Assembly (NCBI GenBank): GCA_002049455.2 | Contig: KV919101.1 | Location: 1 to 64,000, forward strand | Direction of reading: 5' to 3' | Length of the DNA stretch: 64,000 nucleotides | Origin: Porphyra umbilicalis | Lineage: Eukaryota; Rhodophyta; Bangiophyceae; Bangiales; Bangiaceae | In this document: positions 12,102 through 24,164 of the stretch, piece by piece | Layout: every line of letters starts with the position of its first letter | How positions within the stretch are numbered: the stretch's first letter is position 1 | The notes under the pieces: generated by a model | What the model was told of the DNA's origin: nothing | The model's input: the letters and a program-made list of their open reading frames with translations, nothing else | Databases searched by the model: none | Program-made: the position numbers and the translations under genes

Positions 12102-12543
12102 TGCTGCAGTGGAGAGGGGGGAGGGCGGACGGAGGAAGGGGAAAGGAGGAAGGGAGACGGAGAGTGACCGAGGAAGGGAGGCAGGATGGCGAGTCGGGGC
12201 GGCGGCGAGAGAGTGTTGCAGGCGTCGTTTGCGCAACAACTGCTGAAGGGCCGCCCCGAGTCGCTCTTGAACCGCTTGGCACAGACGCTGGGAGCGCGCA
12301 GCGGCGCAGTGCTGTCCACTGCACGGGTCGGGGACGGGGGGTCGCTCCCTGCACACCACACGCAGGGCTTGCGCGCGCACCTGGCCCTGCGCAGGGCCTG
12401 TCCCTGCGCAGGGCCAGGTGCCATTGTGGCAGAGCAGCAGAGACCCTCTGGATCCCTCGACAGCTGGACAGCAAGACCTGACCTGCAGGATGCGATCACG
12501 CCCAGTTAAGGTGGCGCACGGAGCTGCCCGCTTTAAATACATA

Positions 12544-12704
12544 TTGCAGTCTTTCCGATTCTGGCCGATCCGGACAAGAACAACCTACAGTCCGCACAAC
12601 TTCTGATTGGTCGAGAGGTCGTATCCGGCGGGATGGATGGCTGTCGTGCATCTGATCTGCACAGTTGTTCTTGTCGGGATCGGACAAAATTGGGGAGACT
12701 GCAA
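12544..12704. mobile_element. Mariner-like MITE (161 bp), family copy 2
   Basis: The inverted repeats are about 43 bp, starting TTGCAGTCTTTCCGATTCTG on the left with a matching right end. TA flanks both sides (12542-12543 and 12705-12706). It has no ORF. The termini match the copy at 6837-7008, so this is a dispersed family. Confidence 0.8.
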
Positions 12705-13104
12705 TATAGTCTACGAAAACGGTCGAGCACGGTGGAGAAAGATGACTGGCTGTGGTGGAAACTCGGAGACAGCTGGGTGGCTGAGACGAAAATTGTATCG
12801 CGATTCAGTTTTGTATCGCCTTCTCAGGGCAGTGGGGCTTCAACCGTGTATCCGTCTGACCCCAGATAACAACCAATCACTGAAAGCGCGCTCGCGAAAA
12901 CGCCCTGAACTGGCAAAACGATAAAACTGTTTTCACACGACGAAAGATGCGTAGGCAAGTCGAGCACCGCCTCCCGACCGGCGCCGCTTGGGAGCGCACG
13001 TGCGAGCGGGAGATCAAAAAAAAGGAGACAAGAAAGGCGGCCATGGCGGCGGTGGCGGCAGTCGCCGACGTGACCGCCGCTTGCTGGCGTAGGGAGCGCT
13101 CCGC

Positions 13105-13608
13105 TCACCGCCGCCGCGGCGTCCACCGCGGCCCGCAGGAGCGGCAGCCGGTGCCGACGGGGGGGTACCCGCCCACTGGTGGGTAGCGGCCACCAGCATG
13201 CTCCTCGAAGACCAGCGCTTTGTCCTCGTCGGAGGGGGGGTAGGTGATGGCCGCGAGGGGCTCCTGCCGCACCCACCGGAGAATCAGCAGCGGCCGCCAC
13301 CGCCGTGGCGGGCGGCGGCTGCCACCGAGGCACGGCCGCCACCATCCGGGAAACAAACGGGCGACGCTGGCTGGTCGTTCGTCGCTTGCCGCAGTGCAGA
13401 CTCGAGGCCGAGCTGCGAGATGCGCACGTGTGCGGCGGCGACGCGGTGGATGGGGAGGTGGGGGTATGCGGAGCCACAGAGGGGGAGGGGGGGGGAAGAA
13501 GCCGTCGATGGCACGGGGGGGCGGGTGGCGGGGTGGAGCGAGAAAATAGCAGGGGCGCCACGCCGCCGCCGCCGCCGCCGCCGTCACCGCCGCGGCAGCC
13601 GGCGACAC
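13105..13608 (-). other. GC-rich coding-like island, gene not recognised
   Basis: The minus frame has protein-like segments such as 'LAAITYPPSDEDKALVFEEH' followed by a short 'YPPVGG' repeat, but also long proline/arginine shadow runs. An overlapping plus frame (13198-14100) is equally open. I do not recognise a domain. This is probably a fragment or exon of a broken gene. Confidence 0.3.
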
Positions 13609-13659
13609 TCACTGCCGTGTGCCGGCGCCCGTCGTGCGCTCGGTCGTCCACTGCTCACC

Positions 13660-14440
13660 GCCGCGTCGCGGCGGCAACACCGCCAGCGGCGGTGGCCGCC
13701 GCCCCCACCCGCCGCACGCGGGTGTTGCGGGAAGGGTTACAAAGACCGCAGCGCATTCCACGCCAACACGACCCCCTGTTTGAAAACTCAAAAACGACGT
13801 CTCCTACAGGGCCCGCAGAGCCCGCTTCTGACCAACTACCGCGGAGCTGTGACATCATGCCCGTTCGTGGCCGCGTCCACCTGCCCTCACGACCCCGTAA
13901 GCGCCGCGCCTGCCCTCACGTACCTTTTGAACCACGATTCTGCTTCCGCGGACCGTACGGGCGATGAAGAAGTCGCCACCTCTAGCAGCTTCACAGAAAG
14001 ATGCGGACAGCCCCAACGCATGTTCCTATCGTCAAGAAAGCGCCGGGGGACGTCCTCCAACGGCGTAGGGAGCCAAACAGACCGCCAAAAGCGTTTTTAA
14101 GTACTCCCGCAACGTGCACTAGAAAAATAGACTTTTTTTCGACGTGTGCGTGTGCGAAAACACCCCTGACTGAAGTCCAGGGAATATTTTTCTGACGATC
14201 CCGCGGCCTGTTGTTGGCGTAAAGCACACCTTTGGAGAGCTGATCGTCGGAAAAGTGTTCCATGTACTGAGGGCATACTGAGCACGTACTAGGGGCTGAT
14301 TTCTATGCTCCCGGATACTTAGGGGCCGATATGGCCCATATACTCTAGCCCATCTGGGACGAAACGCAGGCTACATGTCAGATGCCCTGTACCCCGGGAC
14401 GTAGCCGATAATTCTGGACATGTAGCCCGCCCGAGTGCAG
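13660..14440. other. Non-coding DNA, nothing recognised
   Basis: This is a GC-rich to mixed stretch after the preceding island, with no domain, repeat pair or transposon terminus that I can support. Confidence 0.35.
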
Positions 14441-14712
14441 GCTAAAAGTGGAGAGTGTCGGAGGAAGTGCCAGCGCATCTGGGGAGATTCAGAGCTTACC
14501 AGAGCCCTCGGTCACGGATCAACCCGCGTCATTCACTGCTGGACTGCCAACCGTCACCCCAGTCCTACACGTATCGTCTGATGCTCCGCTGATGATTTGT
14601 CGGTCAAACCTCATCAATAGGCAGGCTCCGGCGGCATGCCAGACGTGCTGCGGCTGCATGAGCAGATATGTCAGGCGCAGTTCCGAGCTGGTGTTCTCAA
14701 GACATCCCTGTC

Positions 14713-15388
14713 TTACTTTCGGCGCTGTCGCGGGGAGCACCAGTGTATCTCGCCGTGTACAGATAAAAGCAATCCTACCTTTACCCACTCTCCCCGTCCT
14801 CCTCCTCTCCTGAGTGGTCGCTCGCAAAGGTAAAGAAGAAAAACAGAGCGGCGCGCAGCTCCTCTACCGTGGTAGGCACATCGTCTGGCATCACGGTCAC
14901 GCCGTGCTGCTCGCTGATGTCCCACCAGTAGTATTTCATCGGTTGTTATTCTCACCTCTACCACCGTCACCCCGCACCGTGCCTCTTTCTCTGCTGCAGC
15001 GACGTCGTCGACGTCGCGGGCCGCGGGCTTGTACATCTGTACGGCACGCTTGTCTTTCCTGGCTGGAAGGTTGTCTGCGCCGCGCGTTTTGACGGAGGGG
15101 AGATGGTAGAAGGGCAGTGAGCGCCCCATTGAGCTCGTGGAATACCTCGGATTGCAGATCCACCACTGCTTGGAAGACATCTCCTGCTGGGCCTGTGGCG
15201 CTCAGGGCGGGATTAGCCGCCGCTACAGCATCACTACTTATCAGAGAGACGTCACAGGACTGCCAACTCGTGACAAAAACGTCGTCCTCGGACTCAACGC
15301 AGATGTCGAGGACGGGTGGGGGCTCTGTCTGGACGGGTACATCATTGCAGTACATGGCTGAAATTTTCAGATACTCACTAGCTGGCAA
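14713..15388 (-). pseudogene. Unrecognised ORF pair with a frameshift
   Basis: The frame starting at the ATG at 15388 reads about 95 residues of ordinary-looking protein ('ISAMYCNDVPVQTEPPPVLD', then 'DVFQAVVDLQSEVFHEL'). Near 15090 the sense appears to pass into the next minus frame, which continues with 'KTRGADNLPARKDKRAVQMY' and 'CGVTVVEVRITTDEILLVGH'. Joined, they give roughly 200 residues with balanced composition, unlike the shadow frames nearby. I do not recognise the family. One base lost near 15090, or a short intron, would explain the break. Confidence 0.35.
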
Positions 15389-16837
15389 CTGACATACATG
15401 ATCACAGCCAGATACCCGGCATAGGAAGAGTGTGGTATTAATAATGTTGGTTCAATTACCAGTTTATTGGGACCGACCGTAGCCAAGCAATACAGCGAGT
15501 TCTATCGCCGTCGCGGTGAGAACGAAAGACCTTTTGATGAAGAGCATCCGATGGGGAGCCGAGTGATGCCCACGACGGCGACCTCGGACCCATGGTGATT
15601 TAATGTAAACGAGGGCACTGGTCGATCGACCCTCCGATCACAAGCGATCGTAATGAGTGCCGGCAGACAGATAAGACAGGCAAGCAAACGAACAATAAAA
15701 AAAATGAACAATGCGGAAGTTACACCCCAAAGGGCATGCCACAGGCCGATTGCCACAGTACGTGGGCTTTTGGCCAGTCAAGGGGGCTACCTGTGGCAAT
15801 TTGCCAATTGCGGGCGAAGATATGCTACATACCTCCAACGCGAGATTCGAACCGTCCCGGTGAGATCCGAGGATGGTGACACCCGATTGGGCGGTCGAGG
15901 ACTCCTACGGGCCCACGCGGGCGTAACCGCTCGGGCGGCGGGAGTCGTGGAGGGGCGCCGATCCGTCCCGATCGGGGGGAGGTGGCGGCTCGCCGGCGTC
16001 GGCCGCGACCGTCCGACCACGCACGCGCGTGCGTGTGTGGCGAGCAGCGTGCGCTGCGGGTCAGATCGACGCTTACGCGTAAGCACACCCGCGCAGGCGG
16101 TTCTACGCATGAGTGCGTGTGCGGGGGCCGGGTGCCGGGTGCCGGGTGCCGGGGTTGAGACCCGAGGGTGTTGAGGCGTGTCGTGCAGCACGTGCTGGGG
16201 GTACCGTCGTCGGTGCCGGGAGGCACCAGCTTCATAGGGGTTTGACTACCCCGGCGACAAGGCGAAATCCGGGACGCGGGTCCGTGGTGCCGAGGGGTTG
16301 CGTACCCTGCGGCCGGTTGAAACCGTGTCTTGCGCAGGTTGACTAGTTGTCGGCACGAAGCTTCCCCGTGTCATCGGTCTCGCGCACAGGTTGAGGCCTA
16401 ACGGCATTTCTTGAGTTGGGGAGCGCCACCGTGAGGTGGGCAACCGCGAGGTTGAGGACCCGGTGAGTGTGGGCGAAAGGCCGGTGGAAGCGGCGTGCCC
16501 AGCGGCGGCGACAAGGGTGGAAAGGCTGGTGCCGCGGGCGAAAATCCCGGCGGCGCAGGCGGCAAGCCCGGCGGCTAAGCGCGGCGGCGGAAAGGGCGGC
16601 AAGGCCGGCGGCGCGGGCGGCAAGGCCGGGGGCAAGGGCGAGGGCGGCAAAGCCGTGGGCACGGGCAAGGGCGGCACCGGCCGGCGGCGCGGGCGGTTCG
16701 CCTGGCGGCGCGGGCGACAAGGGCCGGCGGCGCGGGCGACAAGGGTCGGCGGCGCGGGCGGTTCGCCTTGCGGCGCAAGCGCCAAGCCCGGCGGCTACAT
16801 ACGGAGGCGGCAAGGGTTAACACCCAGGTACACCAGA

Positions 16838-18321
16838 ATGGTCGATCCCGCGGCGATGGCGGTGGACGGCGGCAACGCCAACGGCGAGGCGCACGTGACT
16901 CACGCCGTTTCGGGTGACGGACCCGATGTCGATCGGTCCACAGACCCGGAGATGTTGTGCCAATTTCGGCCTAGCGGCTTTTTCTACGCGCACGTTGGCC
17001 CGAACGAGGTGCTCGATGGGATCCCGGTCATTGCTGACCAGAGTCTGTACGACGTTTGCGTCCGCAACCGCGCTCGCGCGCACACTCGGCGTATCCACGC
17101 GCGGTGCGAGGCCCTGCCGGGCTTTATCGACGTGTTGGCCGACCCCGGCACGCCCAGCCATGCTGTTGACCGCGTGGCCGAGGTCCATGGGGACCCGTTC
17201 TTTGGAAACCAGGGGCCACAGCGCCGTATATACGAGGTCATGTCGTTTTGCAACGGGTCATTTGGTACCAAGTGCCGTTGCACCGGTTTCACCGCTTGGT
17301 GTATACCAACTCTCTGTTGCTTCCCGTGAGGGGGACAGAGACATTCGAAGCGGCGGCCAACTCGTTTTGCCGCTTGTTGCGGAACTGGCCGAAGGCCGTC
17401 TTTCTCGGGCGCTCGGTGGCCACGGACCTCGCGGGACAGATCGGCCACGAAGCCGGTTTGGTGGAGTACCTGGATCAGCTTACGCCGGTGGCGGCGGAGG
17501 AGAACGACGCGGTCGATGAAGACCGAAGCCCTCGCATGAGCGAGCTACCGAACCCCTTTCGGTTGCCGCTATTCGCGACCGACCATCGTCGAGCGGCGGA
17601 CACGCGGTTCTTCCGTGGGCGCGGGCTACTGCCGACGGAGTGGTCAGCCGGATTCCTCCGGGCTGCGAAGACGTTCGACTTGTCTCGTTGGCTGCCGCCA
17701 GTCCCCGATTGGGAGCACAACGCGGATCTTTGGGTGGCGACCCCGGTGGTGGTGTCATACCTGCCGGACTCGTTGCGAAACGAATATAGCTCTGCTTGGC
17801 AGGTAGTGTACTCGGAGTACTACTGCAACCTGATTTCCGCGTGGGTTCGTACCCTTCAAGAGGACAAGGTCTTTGTCCGTCTGCACGAGAAGACGCTTCG
17901 TCACTTCGCCGTCTTGGACACGTCCAAACTGCGCCAAGCGCCTGACGTCGAGCCGGCACACGCCTTGTATGGCAAGATGCGCCGCACTGTGGAGCGGGCG
18001 GACGGGCACGGGGTTGAGTCGGCCTCGGCCATCCTTGGGCAGGCCGCGGCTCGTGCCGTTGATAGTGATGCCAACTAAAAGCGCTTTTCTCAGCACCTCG
18101 AGGCTGTTCAGCCAGAGGAGGCGGTCGCGCCGACGCGTTTCAACTCTCAGAGCGTTCTGGGGCGTCGCGTCCATGCGGACGGGGGGCCGTCGGGTGGAGC
18201 CCCGCCGTCGGCGCGCAACACGCGGGCGCGGAGCGTCTCTCAGGAGTCGGGGGCCAGCGTTGCCTCTCGCCATCTTTGCCGTCGCGACTCGAGTCGCAGC
18301 AATGAGGAGGAGGAGGAGTAG
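16838..18321 (+). pseudogene. Unrecognised, possibly gag-like ORF broken by one frameshift and one stop
   Basis: The reading starts at the ATG at 16838, just after a Gly/Lys-rich GC run. The first frame stays open to about 17270, where the sense moves to another plus frame that runs to a TAA at 18076-18078. The same frame continues as clear protein for about 80 more codons, ending in a glutamate run and TAG at 18321. Total length would be about 490 residues, with tryptophan- and tyrosine-rich helices ('YSSAWQVVYSEYYCNLISAW') and a Ser/Arg-rich tail. A purine-rich tract (GGCGGGAGGGTG) and TGTTAATGTC follow within 50 bp, which could be a polypurine tract and the start of a long terminal repeat. 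That makes a retrotransposon gag plausible, but I found no matching 5' repeat by eye and no capsid or zinc-knuckle motif. Confidence 0.4.
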
Positions 18322-19049
18322 GGTTCACTGCTCAATGACTTTCTCGGCTGACCCTGGCGGGAGGGTGTGTTAATGTCGGGGGCTTACGCCTTTACGGTGT
18401 TGACGTTTCTTCGTCTTGTTGTCGTTTGTCGTTTGACATGTTCGTATCCACTTCTCAGTTTTTCTGTTAGTCATCATAGCTATGAAGGAAGTGGCAGGCC
18501 AGCATGGCCCATGGTGGGCGATTCGTATCCCTCGCATCTGTTGATAAAAGTACTTCGTACTCGAAACATGCGCGTATGGCGGTTGCATGCCAACTGGTGT
18601 TGGTCCATTGCGGGATGACCACAGCTGCTTCCTCAGTGGAGGTCACCAGGCGACGAAGGATTGAATCCAAGTGCTGTACCGGTGGTACGAGGAACCCGTT
18701 GGGGAGCACTGGTACCGAGGGATCGGCTCCGATCAGTGTCGCTTGCGCGGATTTTGGCCACACATAGGTCTACGGCCCGTACGCACGGTTCAGCCGAGCG
18801 AAATGCCGCAAGGCAAGTTGGGGGTCATACGCAAAGTTGCGCGTCATGGACGGCAAGGTCTATTTCAGCCACGCGACAGGAATTACTTGCTTAATTGCGG
18901 CGGTGGTACATAAATCTGTCCACGAGACATTGGCATGGATAACTCCGTCACCGGTAACATGGGCATGTTGGATAGTGGGTATCCACGTGGAGTCCATGAC
19001 GATGTTGGCCTTGGTTGTGAGCCCGGCTTGTCTGCGACTTTGCGGTGCT
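18322..19049. other. Non-coding; possible LTR sequence
   Basis: No gene is visible. The stretch lies between the 3' end of the plus-strand gag-like ORF and the 3' end of the minus-strand chromovirus pol, so one or both 3' LTRs would be expected here. TGTTAATGTCGGGGG near 18369 could be an LTR start on plus. I could not find its partner. Confidence 0.3.
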
Positions 19050-21634
19050 GACGTTTGCCAAACGTACCCCGGTACATGCTTCTTCTTCTGTCGAAGAAAA
19101 CGCACAACCATGTTGCGTGGAAGGCTCCACAGGGGCTCCCAGGTATCGTCTTTCGACCTGTAGTCGAACCAGCGCACCTTCGCGCTGTAGCTGTCACCCG
19201 TCTGGAGTTAGCCTAAGATTTTGTCAATCATGTACTCGTCGGCGATTGCCGGGGGTGGCTTGCGTTGGTCTAGACCATCTAGAAGGGGGTCCGGCACCGT
19301 GTCCGTCGTCGTTGGACGAGGAGCTGGGGTGACATGGTCACTGCTGACGCATTTTTCCTCCCCGTCAATCTCAATGACGAACTTGGAGGCATCCGCATCC
19401 GCGTCAACGACCACGAAGTGTTCAATGGCCTTGCTTTGCAGCTTGGTTTGCGGATCGTGGATGGTCGTACATACGTAGTCACCGATCTTGACGTCCGCAT
19501 TGCGGGTTGCGACCCGGTGGTCGAAGTTACGTTTGTAAAGTTGTTGCGTCTTACGAAACGCCTCGACTACGAAAGGGATCTTCCAGCGAAGGCGGGGCAT
19601 GAACTCGCGTTTTCGAGCTAGGGGTGATCCGTCTTGGGATAACAAGCTCAAATGGAGCGATACATGTAGACCGGTGCGGCTGGCTATGATACGCCATGGT
19701 AATTACCGGGAGTAGCTCCTCCCATCGTATTGGGTCATCAGCGACGTAGTGTTGCAGCTGAGTAGCCATGGTACGGTTGTACCGTTCAACTTGCCCATTG
19801 GTTTGGGGGTGATACGCCGTGGTGCGAACCGTTTCAATGCCAAGCATTTTTCATCACAGCGATGAAGAAGTTCGACATGAACTGGGCCCCTTGGTCCGAT
19901 AGGATCCGGTCCGGTGGCCCGTAGGCGAACACCCATGCGTCGATGAGGGCTGACGCCATGGACATGGCCGTAATTCGACGTAAGGCGACACACTTGGTAA
20001 GCTTGGCGAAGCGGTCGGTAATAACCAAGATGAAGTGATTGCCCTTCTTGGAGGCCGGGATGGGCCCAAAGATGTCAACGGACAGTGCCGTGAGAGGCTC
20101 AGTAGCCGAGAACAGCGTCAAGGGCGTGGTGTGTCGCCGCAAGGCGAGGCGGTTTTGAGCATAAGTTGTGCACTTGGTGATGGCGGTGTGGATGTCCGTT
20201 ACCATCGAAGGCCAATAATATACCTTTCGCATGGCGTATTACATCCGGTTCATACCAGGATGGGCTGCCACTGTGGCGTGGTGCTCGTGCGTCAAGACGC
20301 GTTCGCGTAATGATTTTGGTATGACCAATTGGTTGCCCTAAGGCGTTCGGCGATACAGAGCGTGATGCTGGGTGCGGAAGAAGGCCTTGGCCGTTCCGCG
20401 TTCCATGCGAGTGGACATCTCGACATAGTAGTTGTGTGCTTGTTGTGCTTCGATAACGTCGTCGAACTCCACCGGCTCGGGTGTGTCGGTACCCCTGTAC
20501 CACCCCGTCCTTAAGCCGTTGGCTGTATCGGCCAATGCCAGACAAGGTATATCCTCGTGGATATCCTCGGTCGGTGCCACCGTGGAGGCACGAGGCAGGA
20601 AGTTGGGCAAGTGGTGCGATGTACCTGGTTTATAAACCATATCGAATGTGTATTCGGAAAGGCGAAGTCGCCGTCGCATTAAGCGTCCTCTTGAGTCGGT
20701 CGAGCTGTAGATCCAGCTCAGTGATTCGTGATCCGTTCGGATGAGGAACCGTTGCCCGTCGAGGAATTGCCTCAACCTGAGGACAGCCCACACGACGCCG
20801 AGGCATTCGCGCTCCGTGCTGGAGTAGTTTTTCTCTGCAGCAGCGAGTCCTCGGCTCCAATATCCGACAGGATGAAGCAGTTCGCCCGGTTCCTCCTGGA
20901 GGAGGGTACACCCGACTTGGTCGGCACATGCTTCAACATCGATGACGAGCTCCCGATCGGCCTTTGGCAAGGCAAGTACCGGTGGGCACAATAGTACGTT
21001 GCGAAGCGTTCATGAGCTTCGCTCGTTTGGCGAAGTCCTTGACAAAACGTCGATAGACGTTGCACATGCCCAAGAAGCTTTTCAGCTGGGTCTTTGTCGT
21101 TGGAAATTTGGCATGCTTCAGAGCATCAACGTTCTTTTCATGCACGTGCAGTTGCCCTGGGCGGACAATGTGTCCGAGGTACTCGACTTCGTCGGAGAAC
21201 CATGTGCACTCTTCCAAGTTCAGGGTAACCCCGGCTTCGCGGAGACGGTGCAGAACCGTGTCAACGTCCTTGACGTGTTGTTCCGCGTTCGCGAAGAAGA
21301 TGATGACATCGTCTAAGTAGATGAGGCATATCTGCCACTTTCAGCCCGAGAGGATAATATCCAACGCACGCTGGAAGTTTGCAGGCGTGTTCGTCAAGCC
21401 GAAAGGCATTGGAAACCAGTGGTATATCCCCTCGATTGGAAGAAGGTCGTCATGAACATAGACGGTCGCCAGTACCCGGTGTTTTTTCGCGACGCGATTG
21501 ATGTTGTGCAGGTGGAGATTATGGGGGTGGAGCTGGGGGACTTGTGCTGGGGAAAGGATGAGGAGAACCCCGCGGTGAACCCGCCATCGCCGTCGTCGGG
21601 GATGGACACCGCAAGTACGGACGAAACCCCCCAA
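19050..21634 (-). pseudogene. pol: Decayed Ty3/gypsy chromovirus pol: RT, RNase H, integrase, chromodomain
   Basis: Read 21634 to 19050. Reverse transcriptase has 'MPFGLTNTPANFQRALDI' and the active site 'YLDDVIIF', then 'LGHIVRPGQLHVHEKNVDAL' and the thumb 'LKSFLGMCNVYRRFV'. RNase H has 'YWSRGLAAAEKNYSSTEREC' and 'IRTDHESLSWI'. Integrase has the HHCC region, then DDE residues in 'LSVDIFGP', 'ILSDQGAQF' and 'HPQTNGQVERYNRT'. A chromodomain closes the ORF ('EYMIDKILG', stop, then 'VRWFDYRSKDDTWEPLWSL'), which places it among chromoviruses. It is dead. Frames change near 21000, 19845 and 19660, and stops interrupt at about 21340, 20338, 20240 and 19208. The second cysteine of the integrase zinc finger is a tyrosine ('KCTTYAQNR'). 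The N-terminal half of RT, the protease and gag are missing where the plus-strand transposase begins. Confidence 0.9.
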
Positions 21635-24161
21635 TCGATTCTACTCCGGGGGGCCTGGGACGCTGAGATGTACCGGGAGCAGCGCGCCCATGTTGAGGGC
21701 ACGATACAGTGGGGCAAGCGCGTACTGGGGATGCATCTCTACTCGGACGCCACCTTATTCAGCAGCAGCGGCGCCGTATCGGCGTACCCGCTGCGCATGC
21801 GGGTTGTCAATATCAACTTTGAGCAGGTGCGGTAGGTCACGCTGGAGTTCATACCCCAGGTGGCGGCCAAGTTCCTGGAGTCGCGGAAGGGCAGCGAGGT
21901 CCGCGCTGAGCTCCTGCAGCGCATCCTGCACGTCGTGTTCCGACGGTCTATGCTGGCCAGTCACCGGGGTGTGTGGCTGGATCTTCCTGGCGGGGGACAG
22001 ATGCGCGTGTCACCGCGTCCTCTTCTGTACGTGTGCGATCAACCAGAGGAGAGGGCGGTCATGTGCCTCAAGGCTACAGGCTGCCTCTTCCCATGTACTC
22101 CCTGTATGGCTGGACGGGCCGACTCGTGCTCCGCTGAAGGTGGCAAAGCCCCCAGCAGGGATGTGGACGGGACCGTACTGGCACAGCTGGACAATGCCAC
22201 CATGTGTAACTTTCGGGGTGCGGCCGCGAGACGGACTGAGGTGGAACTGGAGCACAGCTTGAACAGCGTGGTTCCCACGACGACCGCCTGGGCTGGACTC
22301 GGCAGTGGTCCCCGGATGCTCTATCGCCTGCCTGGCTTTGACCGCCTCCACGTACGTATTTCTTTTTGGCTTGCTGGCTTGCTTGCTACACCAGAGAGAG
22401 AGCACCGTGGGATTTTTGCTCGTTGCGACCGTTCAGTAACTTACTACATCGTATGGCACTGGTGGGTGCGTGGTTTGATGTCTGGCTGGCATCGTGTCGC
22501 TGCGTATACTGTGAGCCACAAGTCATGGATACTGGCGTCAATAGGAAACTTGCCAACCAGGTGCCCGTCTACCTCCGCAGTGCCGCCAACGGCGGCAACC
22601 AGGCGCGGTTAGACACGGTCACCAACACGGAGCGCGGCACGAACCTGCGGTTCAAGCACGCGTCGCGCCGCTTCCGTGTGCCACACATCCACCCTGGGTA
22701 CGTGACGACCTCGGAGTGGTATTATGGACGTTAGGGGCGAGTGTCTGCGCGAAGGATGCATGCGTGCCGCTCCCCATGTGACTGATTCAATTGCTTACTC
22801 GCCAGTGAGTACCTTCTCTCTCTCTGTACTGTCGCTTTGTTTGTACTGCCAGTTTGGTACCACAGCTATTTTGTTACTGAAGCAACGCGCTAAGCCACCC
22901 TGATGGGCAGCAAACACCGACGTTCCCTGCCTCTTTGGCCGTTTGGTGTTGTCGGCGCGGCAGGGGCTCCAAGCAACGAGGAGGAGCACCGGGCGTTGAC
23001 GGGGGCTGTCTGTGAGCTGGTGGCTGTTACCAACTCTTTTTTTTCTGCGCAGTGCACAGCGGGGGGGATTATTTACTCCGAAGCAGTCGTCTTGGCCGAG
23101 AAGGCGCACGCATGGGTCGTCGACGTGTTCCAGCCCTTACTGGGACCCTGCCATACAACCAAGCTGCACCGCTTCTCCTTGCATCTGCTGGACGAGTTGC
23201 GCCTGCGAGGAAACCTCCACGACGGCAACAGCGCGTACAATGAGGCGCTTCACAAGCACGTCAAGGCCGCCTACAGGCTGACCAACCGCAAAAGGGGCCA
23301 GTTCGTGGAGCAGCTCATCATTAACGAGGCTGTTGCCCGTCTACTGGCAGACGACGAGACTGAGAAGGAGGACGAGGGGGAGGGGGCGGGGGCGGGGGAG
23401 GGCGGGGGGACCGAAGAGGACCAATACGACTCGACGGCACCACGACCAAACCGCCGAAGAAGGCGGCTGCAGAGGAGGCGGAGGTACTCCAAGAAGCGGT
23501 CGTTGGCAAACCTGGCCGCGAGCCGCAGGATCACCGGATTGGCGGCCGCGCTGCGTCGCAGCGCAGAACTCGACCAGAGCCATGGCCTGTACGTGCTGGA
23601 AGAGGCGCTGCACTGTGACGAGACGACGCCCTTCAGCAGCAGTAACAACCTGTACTACGGCGACCCATTCTCCCCCGGGCGCGGGCGCGCGCAGTACACG
23701 GTCCGGTGCGTCCCTTCCTTTCACGGGACGCCGTGGTATGAGTGGCTGAGGTACCGGGGACAGACGGTGTACTGCGGGTCGGGCAGGCAGTCGTGGTGCT
23801 GAACACCAGGGCACGCGGCTGGCAGCGGCTGGTCGTGAAACCAGCCGGCAAGGCCGTCTCTCTGCCCGAGTGTGAACTGACCAAGTACGGGTGCGAGCGG
23901 CTGCAGTGGGACGTCGCAGAGGGTGGCGCGGTGTGCCTCGACGTGATCAAGGCAGAGGACGTCGTGGGATGGTTAGCCGTGGAGTATGACAGCGAGAACC
24001 TCAGCGAGCGCCACGGTGTGTTGGTGATGCCCACTGACGTGCCGAGGACGGAGGAGGAGCTGAGGGCGACGCGCTTCTTTGTGAATTCGTTTGTTAGTAG
24101 AGAGTGTATGTCGGCACAGGAGGACGAGGGGCAGAGTGAGGACGAGGAGGAGGGCGTGTAA
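21419..24161 (+). pseudogene. Plavaka/CACTA-superfamily transposase, intron-containing, lightly damaged
   Basis: The open frame starts at 21419, but recognisable protein begins near 21640, with 'VLGMHLYSDATLFSSSGAV' corresponding to the 'YSD.T....G....P' region of Plavaka-type CACTA transposases. An in-frame TAG at 21833 is followed at once by continuing sequence, including a Cys-rich segment ('CLKATGCLFPCTPCMAGR'). Likely introns are 22356-22522 (GTATTT...AAG) and 22698-22910 (GTACGT...CAG); both splices keep the frame. The last part has 'NSAYNEALHKHVKAAYRLTN', the usual C-terminal signature. Near 23745 the sense moves to the next frame and ends at 24161 in an acidic tail. The catalytic acidic residues cannot be assigned with certainty by eye. 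I saw no CACTA-type terminal repeats, so element limits are unknown. It abuts the truncated chromovirus RT, which suggests that one inserted into or replaced part of the other. Confidence 0.75.
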
Positions 24162-24164
24162 AGT

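Noticed and set aside
10315-12474. 719-codon minus ORF as a single protein
   Set aside because: Only its PB1 segment makes sense; before it and after about 11715 the frame turns into arginine runs, while better protein continues in other frames.
15830-15900. Possible tRNA T-loop (GATTCGAACC on plus, reverse of GGTTCGAATC)
   Set aside because: The flanking bases do not form a T-stem and no acceptor, D or anticodon arms fit around it.
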